The position numbers and the translations under genes are program-made. From assembly GCA_045591885.1 (NCBI GenBank), contig JAZNTT010000019.1, positions 1 through 47,502 on the forward strand: a DNA stretch of 47,502 nucleotides. The letters are read 5' to 3'. Each line of letters begins with the position of its first letter. The stretch's first letter is position 1. This stretch comes from Colimorpha_A sp045591885. GTDB taxonomy: Bacteria > Bacillota > Clostridia > Oscillospirales > CAG-272. This document shows positions 15,176 to 24,080 of the stretch, one piece after another. The notes below the pieces were generated by a model. The model was given only the letters and a program-made list of their open reading frames with translations, did not search any database and was not told where the DNA came from.

Positions 15176-17203
15176 ATGAATAAAGAAAAAATAAAACTGA
15201 GGGATAGGATAAAATCCGCATTCAAGTATTTGAACGAGCATCCGGTTTTGCTGATCGTATTTTTTTCATACTGTCTGACATTTATTACCGAGTCACTTGG
15301 AAGACATTCCTGCTGGGATGCCCTCATATTTGAGCTTACAAAGCCGCTCATGTTCCTTTCCAACATGTCGATCTTTGCGCTCACCCTCTCTATCGCGCTC
15401 CTTTCCAAAAAGAGAACGTATTGGATATGTACAATATCCCTTATATGGCTTGGACTCGGCATTGCAAACTTCGTTATGCTGTTCAGCCGAATAACGCCGT
15501 TCAACGCCATGGACTTCCAGCTTATGCCGAGCGTATTGCCAATTCTCCCGACATATCTCGGATGGGGCGGACTGATCGCTGCGGGAGCTGTGATTCTGAC
15601 CGCAATAATATGCGTAATCGTTATTTGGTTCAAGGTCAAAAAGATCAAGGTCAACTACACACGCGCAGCCGTAACTATTCTCGCCTGTGCAATTATAACT
15701 ACGGCGTTCGTCGGCGGCGGAGCATTGACGGGCGCGATCCCCGCTCACTTTTCTTCTCTGCCACGTGCATACGATGCACACGGCTTCGCTCTCTGCTTCT
15801 CAATAAGCATATTCGACCGAGGTGTAAGCAAGCCGCGTGGCTATGACGGTAAAATAGACGATATAATTCAGTTTATCAAGGGTGACGATGCCGACGGCTT
15901 CACTCAGCCCGAAAAGACTCCGAACATCATATTTGTTCAGCTCGAATCCTTCTATGACTTAAAGCTGCTTTCGGGATTTGAATTTTCCGAGGATCCGACT
16001 CCCGTATTTACGAATCTGAAGCAGACCTGTACGTCGGGAATCCTTACCGTTCCCTCGATCGGCGCGGGAACCGCAAATACCGAGTTTGAGGTACTTACCG
16101 GATTAACAATGCAACACCTCGGTTCGGCAGAGTATCCTTACAGAACTTTCCTTCAGAATCAGACCTGCGAAAGCGTTCCATTTATTCTTAGAAACTACGG
16201 ATACGTTTCACACGCTATCCATAACTACAAGGGTAATTTCTACGACAGACACAAGGCGTTCTCAACTCTTGGATTTGACACCTTTACTTCAAAGGAATAC
16301 ATGGATCTGCTCGGCGAAAACTGGGCCGGTTGGGAGCAGGATGCCGTGCTTCTTGATAGCGTTATGAATTCGCTTGAGTCAACTGAGGGACCTGACTTTA
16401 TCCAGTGTATAACCGTTCAGGGACACGGAAAATATCCTATCGTTTCCTATCCCGGCGAAAAGGACGAGCGCATCAAGCCGACGTCCATGCCGAGCGGTGC
16501 AAACAAGCACGCCTTTACCTATTTCGCAAATCAGCTTCACGCGACGGACAGGTTCATTGCCGACCTTATCGCAGCAGTAGATGAGTTTGATGAAGAGACC
16601 GTTATCGTATTCTACGGTGACCATATTCCGAATATAGGCTTTGAGGAAAAATGGATACCCAAGGGAATGACTCTTTATGATACCGAATACGTCATCTGGC
16701 GTACCGACGGTGCTTATGAGGAAGGAAAGAACCTCACCTCATATCAGCTTTATTCCGAGATTTTCCATTCTCTCAATATAGAGGGCGGAATAGTAACGAA
16801 GCTTCACGAAAAACGCGATCAGCTTTCCAAGTCACAGTACGATGACTACTTGCACTGCCTGCAGTACGATATCGTTGAAGACAACGGAAAGAAGTCATAT
16901 AACGGAAAGCTTCCGTTTAAGGCAACCGATATTAAGCTGGGAATAATCGACGTAACGATCACTGACGTTTATACCTTCGGCGAGCACATTTACGTCAAGG
17001 GAACAGGCTTCACAAAATCGAGCCAGATATTCGTAAACGGCTCAAACGAGGATACCGAGTATATTGATGATAACACTCTTATTCTCTCGGGGATAAAGCT
17101 CGAGGACGGAGACAAGATAAAGGTTTCTCAGATTTCCGACTTCTTCAGTCCTCCACTAAGCTCGACAGACAATTTCGTATATCACGAAGAAGTAAATGAA
17201 TAA
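15176..17203 (+). CDS. LTA synthase family sulfatase-fold phosphoglycerol transferase
   Basis: This is a 675-aa membrane enzyme. About five N-terminal membrane helices (residues 20-200) precede an extracellular sulfatase-type domain. Metal and nucleophile positions are visible: VQLESFYDL with Glu near residue 253, GAGTANTEFEVLTG with the nucleophile Thr near 297, and FYGDHIPN with Asp-His near 478. Its role should be to polymerise or transfer glycerol-phosphate for teichoic or glycolipid decoration at the outer membrane face. After the catalytic domain a further 80 residues (from about 596) read like an IPT/TIG beta domain: DVYTFGEHIYVKGTGFTKSS, then FVNGSNEDT. That is an unusual addition. 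Two adjacent ATGs exist; 15176 has better spacing from GGAG than 15173. Confidence 0.87.
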   Translation: MNKEKIKLRDRIKSAFKYLNEHPVLLIVFFSYCLTFITESLGRHSCWDALIFELTKPLMFLSNMSIFALTLSIALLSKKRTYWICTISLIWLGLGIANFVMLFSRITPFNAMDFQLMPSVLPILPTYLGWGGLIAAGAVILTAIICVIVIWFKVKKIKVNYTRAAVTILACAIITTAFVGGGALTGAIPAHFSSLPRAYDAHGFALCFSISIFDRGVSKPRGYDGKIDDIIQFIKGDDADGFTQPEKTPNIIFVQLESFYDLKLLSGFEFSEDPTPVFTNLKQTCTSGILTVPSIGAGTANTEFEVLTGLTMQHLGSAEYPYRTFLQNQTCESVPFILRNYGYVSHAIHNYKGNFYDRHKAFSTLGFDTFTSKEYMDLLGENWAGWEQDAVLLDSVMNSLESTEGPDFIQCITVQGHGKYPIVSYPGEKDERIKPTSMPSGANKHAFTYFANQLHATDRFIADLIAAVDEFDEETVIVFYGDHIPNIGFEEKWIPKGMTLYDTEYVIWRTDGAYEEGKNLTSYQLYSEIFHSLNIEGGIVTKLHEKRDQLSKSQYDDYLHCLQYDIVEDNGKKSYNGKLPFKATDIKLGIIDVTITDVYTFGEHIYVKGTGFTKSSQIFVNGSNEDTEYIDDNTLILSGIKLEDGDKIKVSQISDFFSPPLSSTDNFVYHEEVNE

Positions 17204-17233
17204 AAAAGTGCCTCCCCTCGGGAGGCACTTTTT
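17203..17233. terminator. Bidirectional terminator
   Basis: The perfect 13-bp stem AAAAAGTGCCTCC / GGAGGCACTTTTT has a 5-nt loop. It begins at the LTA synthase stop and ends at the stop of the convergent M23 gene, serving both. Confidence 0.93.
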
Positions 17234-17937
17234 TATTTGCTTTCGCTGTTACTGTTTACGTCAAGAAGCTCTGTCGGATCAATCGGCTCACCTTTCAAGG
17301 TAAGCTCAAGGTGCAGATGCGGCTCGTCTGCGATTTCTATTATCGCGCTTTCTCCGACGCTACCGATAACTGCCCCCTCGGATATTTCTTTTCCCGGCTT
17401 AATGTCGTTTCCAATATCGGGAGAGAGGTTTTTATACACCGAAATCAGCCCGTCACCGTGGTCAATGGTCACCGTCATTCCCATAAAAGGATCCTGTCCG
17501 ACCTCTTTAATAACGCCATCGGCAACCGCAACAACCTCCGAGCCAAGCTCGGTCTCAATGTCGATACCGCAATGAACACGGTAATCGTTCATCGTCGCCG
17601 AATAGACTGCGCTCTGAAGATCGTGTTCCTTTATGACAGTACCGTTAACCGGCATCGTGAGTGTTTCGTTCATCCAGTCCCTTTCGGGCTTGACCGTCGG
17701 TTGCTCGTCTGTGACGGGAGGATCGGTAACTACGGGAGGATCGGTCACAATCGGTCTGTCACTTGACGAGGGTGGCGGAATAGTTCCCTCCGTCGGCAGA
17801 GGAAGCTTCGTTTTGCCCGCCTCCTTGGAGCTTCCGAAAAAGGTGTACATGGTAACGCAAAGCACCGTTACCGCCATAAGGGTAAGTCCAATGTAGACGA
17901 CTCGTCCAATAAGGGTTCTTTTTTGACTGTAATTCAC
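17233..17937 (-). CDS. M23 metallopeptidase-domain protein, SpoIIQ-like
   Basis: This 234-aa single-pass membrane protein has a short cytoplasmic N terminus, a membrane helix at residues 12-34, a Pro/Thr/Asp-rich linker, and a LytM/M23 domain from about 90. Zinc ligands are intact: His122 and Asp126 in HCGID, and HLH at 207-209. Architecture and length fit SpoIIQ, the forespore half of the engulfment channel. Clostridial SpoIIQ often keeps these ligands, unlike Bacillus. The start is GTG with AGGAAG upstream. A forespore-type promoter candidate precedes it. A general cell-wall hydrolase is the alternative. Confidence 0.72.
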   Translation of the reverse strand: MNYSQKRTLIGRVVYIGLTLMAVTVLCVTMYTFFGSSKEAGKTKLPLPTEGTIPPPSSSDRPIVTDPPVVTDPPVTDEQPTVKPERDWMNETLTMPVNGTVIKEHDLQSAVYSATMNDYRVHCGIDIETELGSEVVAVADGVIKEVGQDPFMGMTVTIDHGDGLISVYKNLSPDIGNDIKPGKEISEGAVIGSVGESAIIEIADEPHLHLELTLKGEPIDPTELLDVNSNSESK

Positions 17938-17977
17938 TTTAAAATCTTCCTTTCAAGATATTTTTTGCCCTACCGTT

Positions 17978-18005
17978 ATTCTTGCCGACTTTGGTTTTTT
18001 TATTC
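17978..18005 (-). promoter_or_regulatory. Candidate sigma-F/sigma-G promoter of the SpoIIQ-like gene
   Basis: On the minus strand, GAATA (18001-18005) fits the GHATR-type -35 box. GGCAAGAAT (17978-17986) fits the GGnnAnAHT -10 box, 14 nt apart. No sigma-A promoter is seen here. The same geometry occurs in front of the DUF421 gene at 31294. Confidence 0.4.
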
Positions 18006-18022
18006 AGAAAGCCAAAAATATC

Positions 18023-18054
18023 GAAAAAGAAAACCGACGGTTTCCCGTCGGTTT
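18023..18054 (-). terminator. Intrinsic terminator of the sugar kinase operon
   Basis: The 10-bp stem AAACCGACGG / CCGTCGGTTT has a 4-nt loop. On the minus strand it is followed by a T-rich tract (TCTTTTTC). Confidence 0.88.
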
Positions 18055-18064
18055 CATTAAATCT

Positions 18065-18991
18065 TTATTCCGTTATTGAAACAAGCTCATACATTTCCTT
18101 AATCTTTTCAGGTACGGGCGGATTCGTTCCGGGCTCAAGGCAGCATGCCGTTCCGTAAGCACATGCCATTTTCGCACAATGCTCAAGGGTCGGGTTTTCA
18201 GTGTATCCCGCAATAAAACCCGCAACCGTGCTGTCACCCGCTCCGACCGTCGAAACACTCGTTATCTTCGGAAGCTCGATACTACACTTGCCAAGCTCTC
18301 CGCAATAAACCGCACCGCGGTCTCCCATAGAGATCAAAACGTGCTTAATACCGCCGCAATAAAGCTCTTCAGCCGCTTTGAGCGCAACGTCCTTCTTGTG
18401 GCAGGGATAACCCACAAGCGCCTCAACCTCTTTTTCGTTCGGCTTGATAAGCCATGGCGCTATCTTAAGTATATACGATAGACCTATCGACTTAGTATCA
18501 AGCGCCACCTTGTCGGTAATGGTCTTCAGCTCCTCAACGAATCTGACGGTATACTCAGTCGGGATTCCCTCGGGAAAACGTCCGCAGCAAGCAATAATGT
18601 CGTCGGGAGTGACCTCTTTCTTGAGTGCTGAAAGTATATAGTCAAGCGTCTCGGGATTTGCCGAGAAGTTGTTCATAACTATTCTCGTCTCATTGCCGCC
18701 GCCGTCGATAAGAGTAACGTTTTCCCTCATTCTGCCCTCGGTATAGAAAAGACGCGTCGGAATCTGTGCCGCCGTCATTCCTTCGATAAAAGGCTGACAG
18801 TTTTCATGTCCGAGAAGCAAATACGCTCTCGTATCGAAGCCGCTGCTCAGCAGTGCGCGAGATACGTTTACGCCCTTACCTCCGGTAAAAACCGATACTG
18901 CCGATGCCTGGTTCTCCTCTCGAAGATTAAGCTTCGGAACGGAATAGAATATATCGTATACCGGATTAAGAGTAATAGTATATATCTTCAT
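18065..18991 (-). CDS. PfkB family hexose kinase (1-phosphofructokinase type)
   Basis: This 308-aa ribokinase-fold kinase begins with IYTITLNPVYD, typical of FruK/LacC enzymes. It has the first signature GGKGVNVSRAL near residue 37 and the second with catalytic Asp in VGAGDSTVAGF near residue 250. It phosphorylates a sugar phosphate (fructose-1-P or tagatose-6-P) with ATP. No PTS genes are adjacent to settle the substrate, so no symbol is assigned. It follows the GDSL hydrolase gene by 17 nt in a two-gene operon. Confidence 0.87.
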   Translation of the reverse strand: MKIYTITLNPVYDIFYSVPKLNLREENQASAVSVFTGGKGVNVSRALLSSGFDTRAYLLLGHENCQPFIEGMTAAQIPTRLFYTEGRMRENVTLIDGGGNETRIVMNNFSANPETLDYILSALKKEVTPDDIIACCGRFPEGIPTEYTVRFVEELKTITDKVALDTKSIGLSYILKIAPWLIKPNEKEVEALVGYPCHKKDVALKAAEELYCGGIKHVLISMGDRGAVYCGELGKCSIELPKITSVSTVGAGDSTVAGFIAGYTENPTLEHCAKMACAYGTACCLEPGTNPPVPEKIKEMYELVSITE

Positions 18992-19008
18992 AACAATTTC
19001 CTTTTTCG

Positions 19009-19674
19009 TTAAATCGAAGAATCGGTCAGCTTCTGAACCACCGAAAGATTATAAAGAGACACGTTTGACGGACAAGGCAGACCAATTGTACTCTTTCCCG
19101 TAATGGTACGGAAAATAACGCACGCCGCCAGGTAGCTTCCCGTGCTTGACGGATGATAGCCGTCGTTTGCGTTTATGAGACGCGTAATATAATCGGAATC
19201 CTTAACCCGCGTAAACATATCTCCAACCGGCGCAACCGCAGCACCGCTTTCGGATGCCGCCTTATCGTACGCCTTGATAAGCTTTTCGGACATTTCTCTG
19301 TACGACATTCCGGTGCTCGCAAGCTTTTCGGTATTGTCGGCATAAGCCCACGTCTGATAAAGAATAACTTTAGAGCCGACCTGCGATATTATATGTGAAA
19401 GGTACTTGACAGCATCGACAAACTCCGCCTCATCGGTACAGGGAATAAGACTCTGCTCCTGAAGAACAACATAGTCCCATTCGCAAGAAACTATCTTACT
19501 TATAACGAGCCGCCCGACCTCTGTATCCTCATCGCAATACTGCGCCAGACTGTAACCGCCGTAAGCTATTGACTCAACGCGCGAATCGGGATCGACCGTT
19601 TTCGCCATGTTGAGAAAGGTGTACGGCATATCGTTAAAATAAGTGAAGCTGTCACCTATAAACAAAACTTGCAT
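19009..19674 (-). CDS. SGNH/GDSL-like hydrolase
   Basis: This 221-aa protein starts MQVLFIGDSFTYFNDMPY, with the block I Gly-Asp-Ser nucleophile. VVLQEQSLIP is block III-like, and a terminal DGYHPSSTGSYLAA carries the catalytic Asp and His. It probably deacylates a carbohydrate or lipid ester. No signal peptide, so cytoplasmic. ATG at 19674 is chosen because GAGG lies 8 nt upstream; an ATG 6 nt earlier overlaps that site. It is first in an operon with the sugar kinase. Confidence 0.8.
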   Translation of the reverse strand: MQVLFIGDSFTYFNDMPYTFLNMAKTVDPDSRVESIAYGGYSLAQYCDEDTEVGRLVISKIVSCEWDYVVLQEQSLIPCTDEAEFVDAVKYLSHIISQVGSKVILYQTWAYADNTEKLASTGMSYREMSEKLIKAYDKAASESGAAVAPVGDMFTRVKDSDYITRLINANDGYHPSSTGSYLAACVIFRTITGKSTIGLPCPSNVSLYNLSVVQKLTDSSI

Positions 19675-19743
19675 AATCATACCTCGTTGCGTCGAAGAAA
19701 AAGCTTGTATAACTATGAAAATATAGTTCATATAATTGGGAAT

Positions 19744-19772
19744 ATTTTATCACAAAGAACCAAAAAAGTCAA
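19744..19772 (-). promoter_or_regulatory. Promoter of the GDSL hydrolase-kinase operon
   Basis: Minus-strand TTGACT (19767-19772) and TAAAAT (19744-19749) have a 17-nt spacer. It diverges from the aspartate kinase promoter. Confidence 0.8.
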
Positions 19773-19866
19773 TAACGTTAATACTATTTTTTGTGATTAT
19801 CGGTAATTACTGAACATAAATCGTCTCAATAATCAACAATATCTACACTTTTTTTCAGATTATGAC

Positions 19867-19902
19867 GCGTATTTTGTCAATATCGCAGTTGACAAAATAC
19901 GC
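19867..19902. promoter_or_regulatory. Perfect 14-bp palindrome over the aspartate kinase -35 box
   Basis: The arms GCGTATTTTGTCAA (19867-19880) and TTGACAAAATACGC (19889-19902) are exact inverse complements with an 8-nt spacer. The right arm contains the -35 hexamer, so a bound dimeric repressor would block RNA polymerase. There is no T-tract, which argues against a terminator. Confidence 0.7.
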
Positions 19903-19917
19903 GATTTTCAATATAAT
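19889..19917 (+). promoter_or_regulatory. Consensus promoter of aspartate kinase
   Basis: TTGACA (19889-19894) and TATAAT (19912-19917) have a 17-nt spacer, about 50 nt upstream of the start codon. The short leader leaves no room for a lysine riboswitch. Confidence 0.9.
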
Positions 19918-19970
19918 AATGTAGTATATGATAATTGCAGTGAAGTATTACAAATAGGAGCAAAAAACAA

Positions 19971-21296
19971 GTGAGTAACAATACGGTAAAAACAGTAAAA
20001 TTCGGTGGCAGCTCCCTTGCGAGCGCAGAGCAGTTCCGCAAGGTACGCGATATAATTTTTGCGGATAAGGACCGCCGCTACGTCGTCCCCTCCGCGCCCG
20101 GAAAGCGTTTCAAGGAAGACACGAAGGTAACCGATATGCTCTATGCCTGCTACGAGGCGGCATCCAAGGGCGAAGATATATCTGAGATTTTCAGAAAGAT
20201 CAGAGAGCGTTATGACAGCATTATAGCTGATCTCGGTCTTGACCTTTCTCTTGAAAACGAATATAACGTGATCGAAGGTGCGCTTATACACCGTACAGGC
20301 CGCGACTATGCCGCATCGCGCGGTGAATACCTTAACGGTAAGATCCTCGCAGCTTACCTCGGCTTCGATTTCATAGATGCTTCGGAGGTCATCTTCTTCC
20401 GTCAGAACGGAACTTTTGATGACGAAAAGACGAACGACGTGCTTTCGGCAGTCCTCAAGCGTCACGAATACGCCGTTATCCCCGGCTTCTACGGCGTAAT
20501 GCCCAACGATACGATAAAGACATTCTCGCGCGGCGGATCCGATATTACCGGCTCTATCGTCGCAAGAGCGTCTCAGTCCAGCATTTACGAAAACTGGACC
20601 GACGTTTCGGGCTTCCTTATGGCTGACCCCAGAATCGTTGACAATCCTAATCCCATCGAGCTTGTAACTTACCGCGAGCTTCGTGAGCTTTCATACATGG
20701 GTGCAACAGTTCTGCACGAGGACGCTATCTTCCCTGTCCGCGTTGCGGGTATTCCGATAAACATCAAGAATACCAATATCCCGAATGATAAGGGTACTAT
20801 GATAGTATCGCACTGTCCTCCCGACGGAAACGGCGTTATCACAGGCATCGCAGGCAAAAAAGGCTTCAGCGTTATCACTATCGAAAAGGATATGATGAAC
20901 AGCGAAAAGGGCTTCGGCCGCCGCGTTCTTCAGGTTCTCGAGAGCTGTGACCTCAGCTTCGAGCATCTCCCCTCAGGTATCGACACGATGTCTGTCGTCG
21001 TAAACACCGCTGAGCTTGAGTCGATGCGCGACCTCGTTATCAGCAATATCTGCACAGCAGTCGACCCCGACTCCATCTCTGTCGAGGATAACCTCGCCCT
21101 CATCGCAGTCGTCGGACGCAATATGGCGAAGGCAAAGGGAACGGCGGCAAGAGTTTGTCACGCCGTCGCAAGAGCAGACATCAACATTCGCATGATCGAC
21201 CAGGGCTCTGATGAAATCAACATCGTCCTCGGAGTAAACGAGGAGGATTACGAGGGAGCTATCCGCGCCATCTACGCAAGATTCGTTCAGCAGTAA
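19971..21296 (+). CDS. lysC: Aspartate kinase
   Basis: This 441-aa monofunctional aspartate kinase catalyses the first step to lysine, threonine and methionine. It has the kinase motif KFGGSS at residues 10-15. FSRGGSDITGS is the central phosphate-binding region, followed by MGATVLHEDA. Two C-terminal ACT domains (from about residue 300: GFSVITIEKDM and LIAVVGRNMAK) give feedback control. The start is GTG with TAGGAG upstream. The gene is monocistronic, with its own palindrome-controlled promoter and terminator. Threonine synthase occurs elsewhere in the window. The symbol follows the family; the inhibitor specificity is unknown. Confidence 0.9.
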   Translation: MSNNTVKTVKFGGSSLASAEQFRKVRDIIFADKDRRYVVPSAPGKRFKEDTKVTDMLYACYEAASKGEDISEIFRKIRERYDSIIADLGLDLSLENEYNVIEGALIHRTGRDYAASRGEYLNGKILAAYLGFDFIDASEVIFFRQNGTFDDEKTNDVLSAVLKRHEYAVIPGFYGVMPNDTIKTFSRGGSDITGSIVARASQSSIYENWTDVSGFLMADPRIVDNPNPIELVTYRELRELSYMGATVLHEDAIFPVRVAGIPINIKNTNIPNDKGTMIVSHCPPDGNGVITGIAGKKGFSVITIEKDMMNSEKGFGRRVLQVLESCDLSFEHLPSGIDTMSVVVNTAELESMRDLVISNICTAVDPDSISVEDNLALIAVVGRNMAKAKGTAARVCHAVARADINIRMIDQGSDEINIVLGVNEEDYEGAIRAIYARFVQQ

Positions 21297-21303
21297 TAGT
21301 TTT

Positions 21304-21335
21304 GAAAAGTGCCGATAACGGCACTTTTCTTTTTT
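21304..21335 (+). terminator. Intrinsic terminator of aspartate kinase
   Basis: The 11-bp stem GAAAAGTGCCG / CGGCACTTTTC has an ATAA loop and is followed by TTTTTT. Confidence 0.92.
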
Positions 21336-21336
21336 G

Positions 21337-21437
21337 CGGGCGAGCAATGCTCCCCCCTACAAGGTGCTTCAAAACGTTTTTGTAGGGGCGACCATTGGTC
21401 GCCCGTTCTGCGTCAGCAGACAAGCCCCCGCCCTACG
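21337..21437. repeat. GC-rich intergenic repeat (REP-like)
   Basis: The stretch contains CGGGCGAGCAATGCTCCCCC, CTACAAGGTG, GTAGGGGCGACCATTGGTCG and CAAGCCCCCGCCCTAC. Several internal inverted pairs are visible (GACCATTGGTC; CCCTAC / GTAGGG). CAAGCCCCCGCCCTAC and CCCCTACAAGG recur at 26474-26516. It is non-coding and of a type scattered through gut clostridial genomes. Confidence 0.7.
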
Positions 21438-21480
21438 TCAAATTCTATATCTGCAATAACTTTTCTTTTTTCCCCCGCTA

Positions 21481-21509
21481 TTGACATAAAAGCCGCAAAA
21501 AGGTATAAT
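21481..21509 (+). promoter_or_regulatory. Consensus promoter of aminopeptidase-mtaB
   Basis: TTGACA (21481-21486) and TATAAT (21504-21509) have a 17-nt spacer. AAAAGGAG lies 7 nt before the ATG at 21543. Confidence 0.92.
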
Positions 21510-21542
21510 TATAGGGTATATTACGCTAAAAGGAGCAATTTT

Positions 21543-22778
21543 ATGAAAAAGACAGTTCTTAAAAAATATGCAAAGCTTATAGTCGAAAAGGGCGTTGCCG
21601 TTAAGCGCGGTCAGGAGGTTATCATAAACGCTGAGCTTGATCAGCCCGAATTCGTTACAATGGTTGTCGACGCAGCATATAAGGCAGGCGCGTCGAAGGT
21701 CACCGTCGAATGGAGCCATCAGCCGCTTGCAAAAATACACACCCGCGGCCGTTCGCTCAAGGTAATGAGCAAGGTTGAGGACTGGGAAAAGGCAAAGATG
21801 GAAAGACGCGCTGAAGTTCTTCCCTGCATGATCTATCTTATGTCCGAGGATCCCGACGGTCTTAACGGTATCAACTTCAAGAAGATGGCAAAGAGCGCGC
21901 AGGCAAGAATGAAGGTCATCAAGCCGATACGCGACAAAATGGAAAATAAGTATCAGTGGGTCATCGCCGCCGTTCCCGGTAAGGCATGGGCTAAAAAGCT
22001 CTTCCCCGAGCTTCGCCCTGCGGCTGCTGTTGAAAAGCTTTGGGAGGTCATTCTTAAATGTGCAAGAGCAGACGGAGAGGATCCCTGCTCCGATTGGGAC
22101 GCTCATAACGCAAATCTCGCCGCAAAGTGCGAGTATATAAACGCTCTCGGTCTAACTGACGTTACTATCAAGTCCTCTAACGGCACCGATCTCACGGTCG
22201 GTCTCATTCCCGACGCGCTCTTTATGGGCGGCAGTGAAGCGGCTCTCGGAAGCGGCATCGTTTATAACCCCAATATGCCGAGCGAAGAGGTTTTCGTAAC
22301 CCCTAAAAAGGGCGAAGCTGACGGTATCGTTTATTCGACAAAGCCCTTCTCCTACAACGGTCAGGTAATCAATAACTTCTACGTTAAGTTCGAAAACGGT
22401 AAGGCGGTTGAGATAAAGGCGGATGACGACCGTCAGACCGAGCTTCTTAACCAGATGATCTCGATGGACGAGGGTGCAGCTTACCTCGGCGAGGTAGCGC
22501 TCGTTCCCTATTCTTCCCCCATCAATCAGTCTGGCGTGCTCTTCTTCAACACTCTCTTTGACGAGAACGCCGCTTGCCACCTTGCTCTCGGTCGCGGATT
22601 TTCGAACTGCCTCAAGGACTACGAAAAGTATTCTCACGAGGAAGCAAAGGAAGCTGGAATAAACGACTCGATGATCCACGAGGACTTTATGATCGGCGCT
22701 ATCGACACCACCATCACGGGTACCGATAAGAACGGCAAGACCGTTACCATCTTCGAAAACGGCGAGTGGGCGTTTTAA
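21543..22778 (+). CDS. M29 family aminopeptidase (AmpS/PepS type)
   Basis: This 411-aa thermophilic-aminopeptidase-family enzyme (M29) is a cytoplasmic, dimetal exopeptidase releasing N-terminal residues. Family features include AVKRGQEVIINAELDQPEFV near the start, EVFVTPKKGEADGIVYST in the middle, and the metal-ligand zone YLGEVALVPYSSPINQ, then FNTLFDENAACHLALG, with Glu, Asp and His residues. The end has MIGAIDTTITG. Length is normal. Its stop codon overlaps the mtaB start by one base. Confidence 0.9.
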   Translation: MKKTVLKKYAKLIVEKGVAVKRGQEVIINAELDQPEFVTMVVDAAYKAGASKVTVEWSHQPLAKIHTRGRSLKVMSKVEDWEKAKMERRAEVLPCMIYLMSEDPDGLNGINFKKMAKSAQARMKVIKPIRDKMENKYQWVIAAVPGKAWAKKLFPELRPAAAVEKLWEVILKCARADGEDPCSDWDAHNANLAAKCEYINALGLTDVTIKSSNGTDLTVGLIPDALFMGGSEAALGSGIVYNPNMPSEEVFVTPKKGEADGIVYSTKPFSYNGQVINNFYVKFENGKAVEIKADDDRQTELLNQMISMDEGAAYLGEVALVPYSSPINQSGVLFFNTLFDENAACHLALGRGFSNCLKDYEKYSHEEAKEAGINDSMIHEDFMIGAIDTTITGTDKNGKTVTIFENGEWAF

Positions 22779-24058
22779 TGAAAAAATTTGCGATCCTGAC
22801 TCTCGGCTGTCGAGTTAATCACTACGAGAGTCAGGTGCTTTCCGAGGAGCTATCCAAGCTCGGATATGAAAGCGCGCCCTTTACCGAAAGGTGCGACGTT
22901 TATATCGTCAATTCCTGCGCAGTCACCGAGGAATCGGTGCGAAAGTCGAAGCAGATGGTGCGCCGTGCGGCGAAAAAGAATCCCGATGCGTTCATAGCGG
23001 TCTGCGGATGCGCTTCACAGCTTCATCCAAGCGATTTTGAGAAGATAAAGGAGATATCCTTCATCTACGGCACTCGAAACAAAGACGCTCTGATTTCGGC
23101 GTTAAAAGCCCGTATAAACGGTGAAAATGCTCCGCGCGTTATCGTTGACGAGCCGAATTCTCCCCTCACGTCGACCTCGATCACGCGCTTCGACAGAACG
23201 CGCGCTTACGTCAAGATACAGGACGGATGCGAGAATAAATGTGCATACTGCATCATTCCGAAGGTACGAGGAAGCGTCGTTTTGCGTCCCGAGGATGAGA
23301 TAATTTGCGAGGTAAAAGCACTTGCAGATAACGGCTGTCACGAGGTCGTGCTGACTGGCATCGAGACCTCTGCATACGGCGAGCGCTTGCCGATACTTAT
23401 TGAAAAGATCGCAGAGATAGACGGCATTCACCGCATACGCCTCGGCTCGCTCGAGCCGTCGTTTATGAAAAAGCAGTTCGTTGATGCTATCGCAAAGATA
23501 AACAAGGTCTGTCCGCATTTTCACATTTCGGTTCAGAACGGCTCCGATAACGTCCTCCGCGCAATGCGTCGCAGATATAACGTGAAAATGCTCGAGGATA
23601 ACGTGGCGTATCTGCGCTCCGTTATGCCGAGCTGTAACCTGTCCGCCGATATTATCGTCGGTTTCCCGGGTGAAAGCGAGGAGGATTTCCTCTCGACCTG
23701 CGATTTTGTAAAGCGCAACGCGTTTCTGCATCTGCATATCTTCACCTATTCCCCGCGCCCCGACACCGAGGCGGCGGCAATGGAAAATCAGATCCCCGAA
23801 GCGCTAAAAACCGAGCGTCTGCACCGCCTTTCGGCTATCGCCGACGAGGAAAAACGGAAGATACTTACTGCCATTATCGAAAGCGGCAAGAAGATAAAGG
23901 TCCTCTGCGAGACTTATTCGAAAGGTCACATTTCGGGTCACACCGACGGCTTCGTTGAATGCCTGATACAGTCCGATACCGTCCCCGAAAAAGGCGGTAT
24001 AATTTCGGTACTGCCCGTTTACATTGATGACGGAAAACTAATATGCAAAAAACCGTGA
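22778..24058 (+). CDS. mtaB: tRNA methylthiotransferase MtaB
   Basis: This 426-aa radical SAM methylthiotransferase converts t6A37 to ms2t6A37 in ANN-decoding tRNAs. The N-terminal UPF0004 domain binds the second cluster through three Cys in LGCRVN, NSCAVT and VCGCASQ. The radical SAM motif is CENKCAYC. The LGCRVN and NSCAVTEES wording favours MtaB over MiaB. A C-terminal TRAM-like end follows. The start overlaps the aminopeptidase stop by one base (TAATG), so it is translationally coupled. The terminator stem begins before the stop codon. Confidence 0.93.
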   Translation: MKKFAILTLGCRVNHYESQVLSEELSKLGYESAPFTERCDVYIVNSCAVTEESVRKSKQMVRRAAKKNPDAFIAVCGCASQLHPSDFEKIKEISFIYGTRNKDALISALKARINGENAPRVIVDEPNSPLTSTSITRFDRTRAYVKIQDGCENKCAYCIIPKVRGSVVLRPEDEIICEVKALADNGCHEVVLTGIETSAYGERLPILIEKIAEIDGIHRIRLGSLEPSFMKKQFVDAIAKINKVCPHFHISVQNGSDNVLRAMRRRYNVKMLEDNVAYLRSVMPSCNLSADIIVGFPGESEEDFLSTCDFVKRNAFLHLHIFTYSPRPDTEAAAMENQIPEALKTERLHRLSAIADEEKRKILTAIIESGKKIKVLCETYSKGHISGHTDGFVECLIQSDTVPEKGGIISVLPVYIDDGKLICKKP

Positions 24059-24078
24059 GGAAATCCTCACGGTTTTTT
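24047..24078. terminator. Bidirectional terminator
   Basis: The 12-bp stem AAAACCGTGAGG / CCTCACGGTTTT has an AAAT loop and A- and T-runs on the two sides. It is shared by mtaB and the convergent LRR gene. Confidence 0.93.
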
Positions 24079-24080
24079 GG

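Noticed and set aside
21337..21437. CRISPR array or CRISPR-like repeats
   Set aside because: Modules are few, of different sequence and not regularly spaced; no cas gene is in the window.
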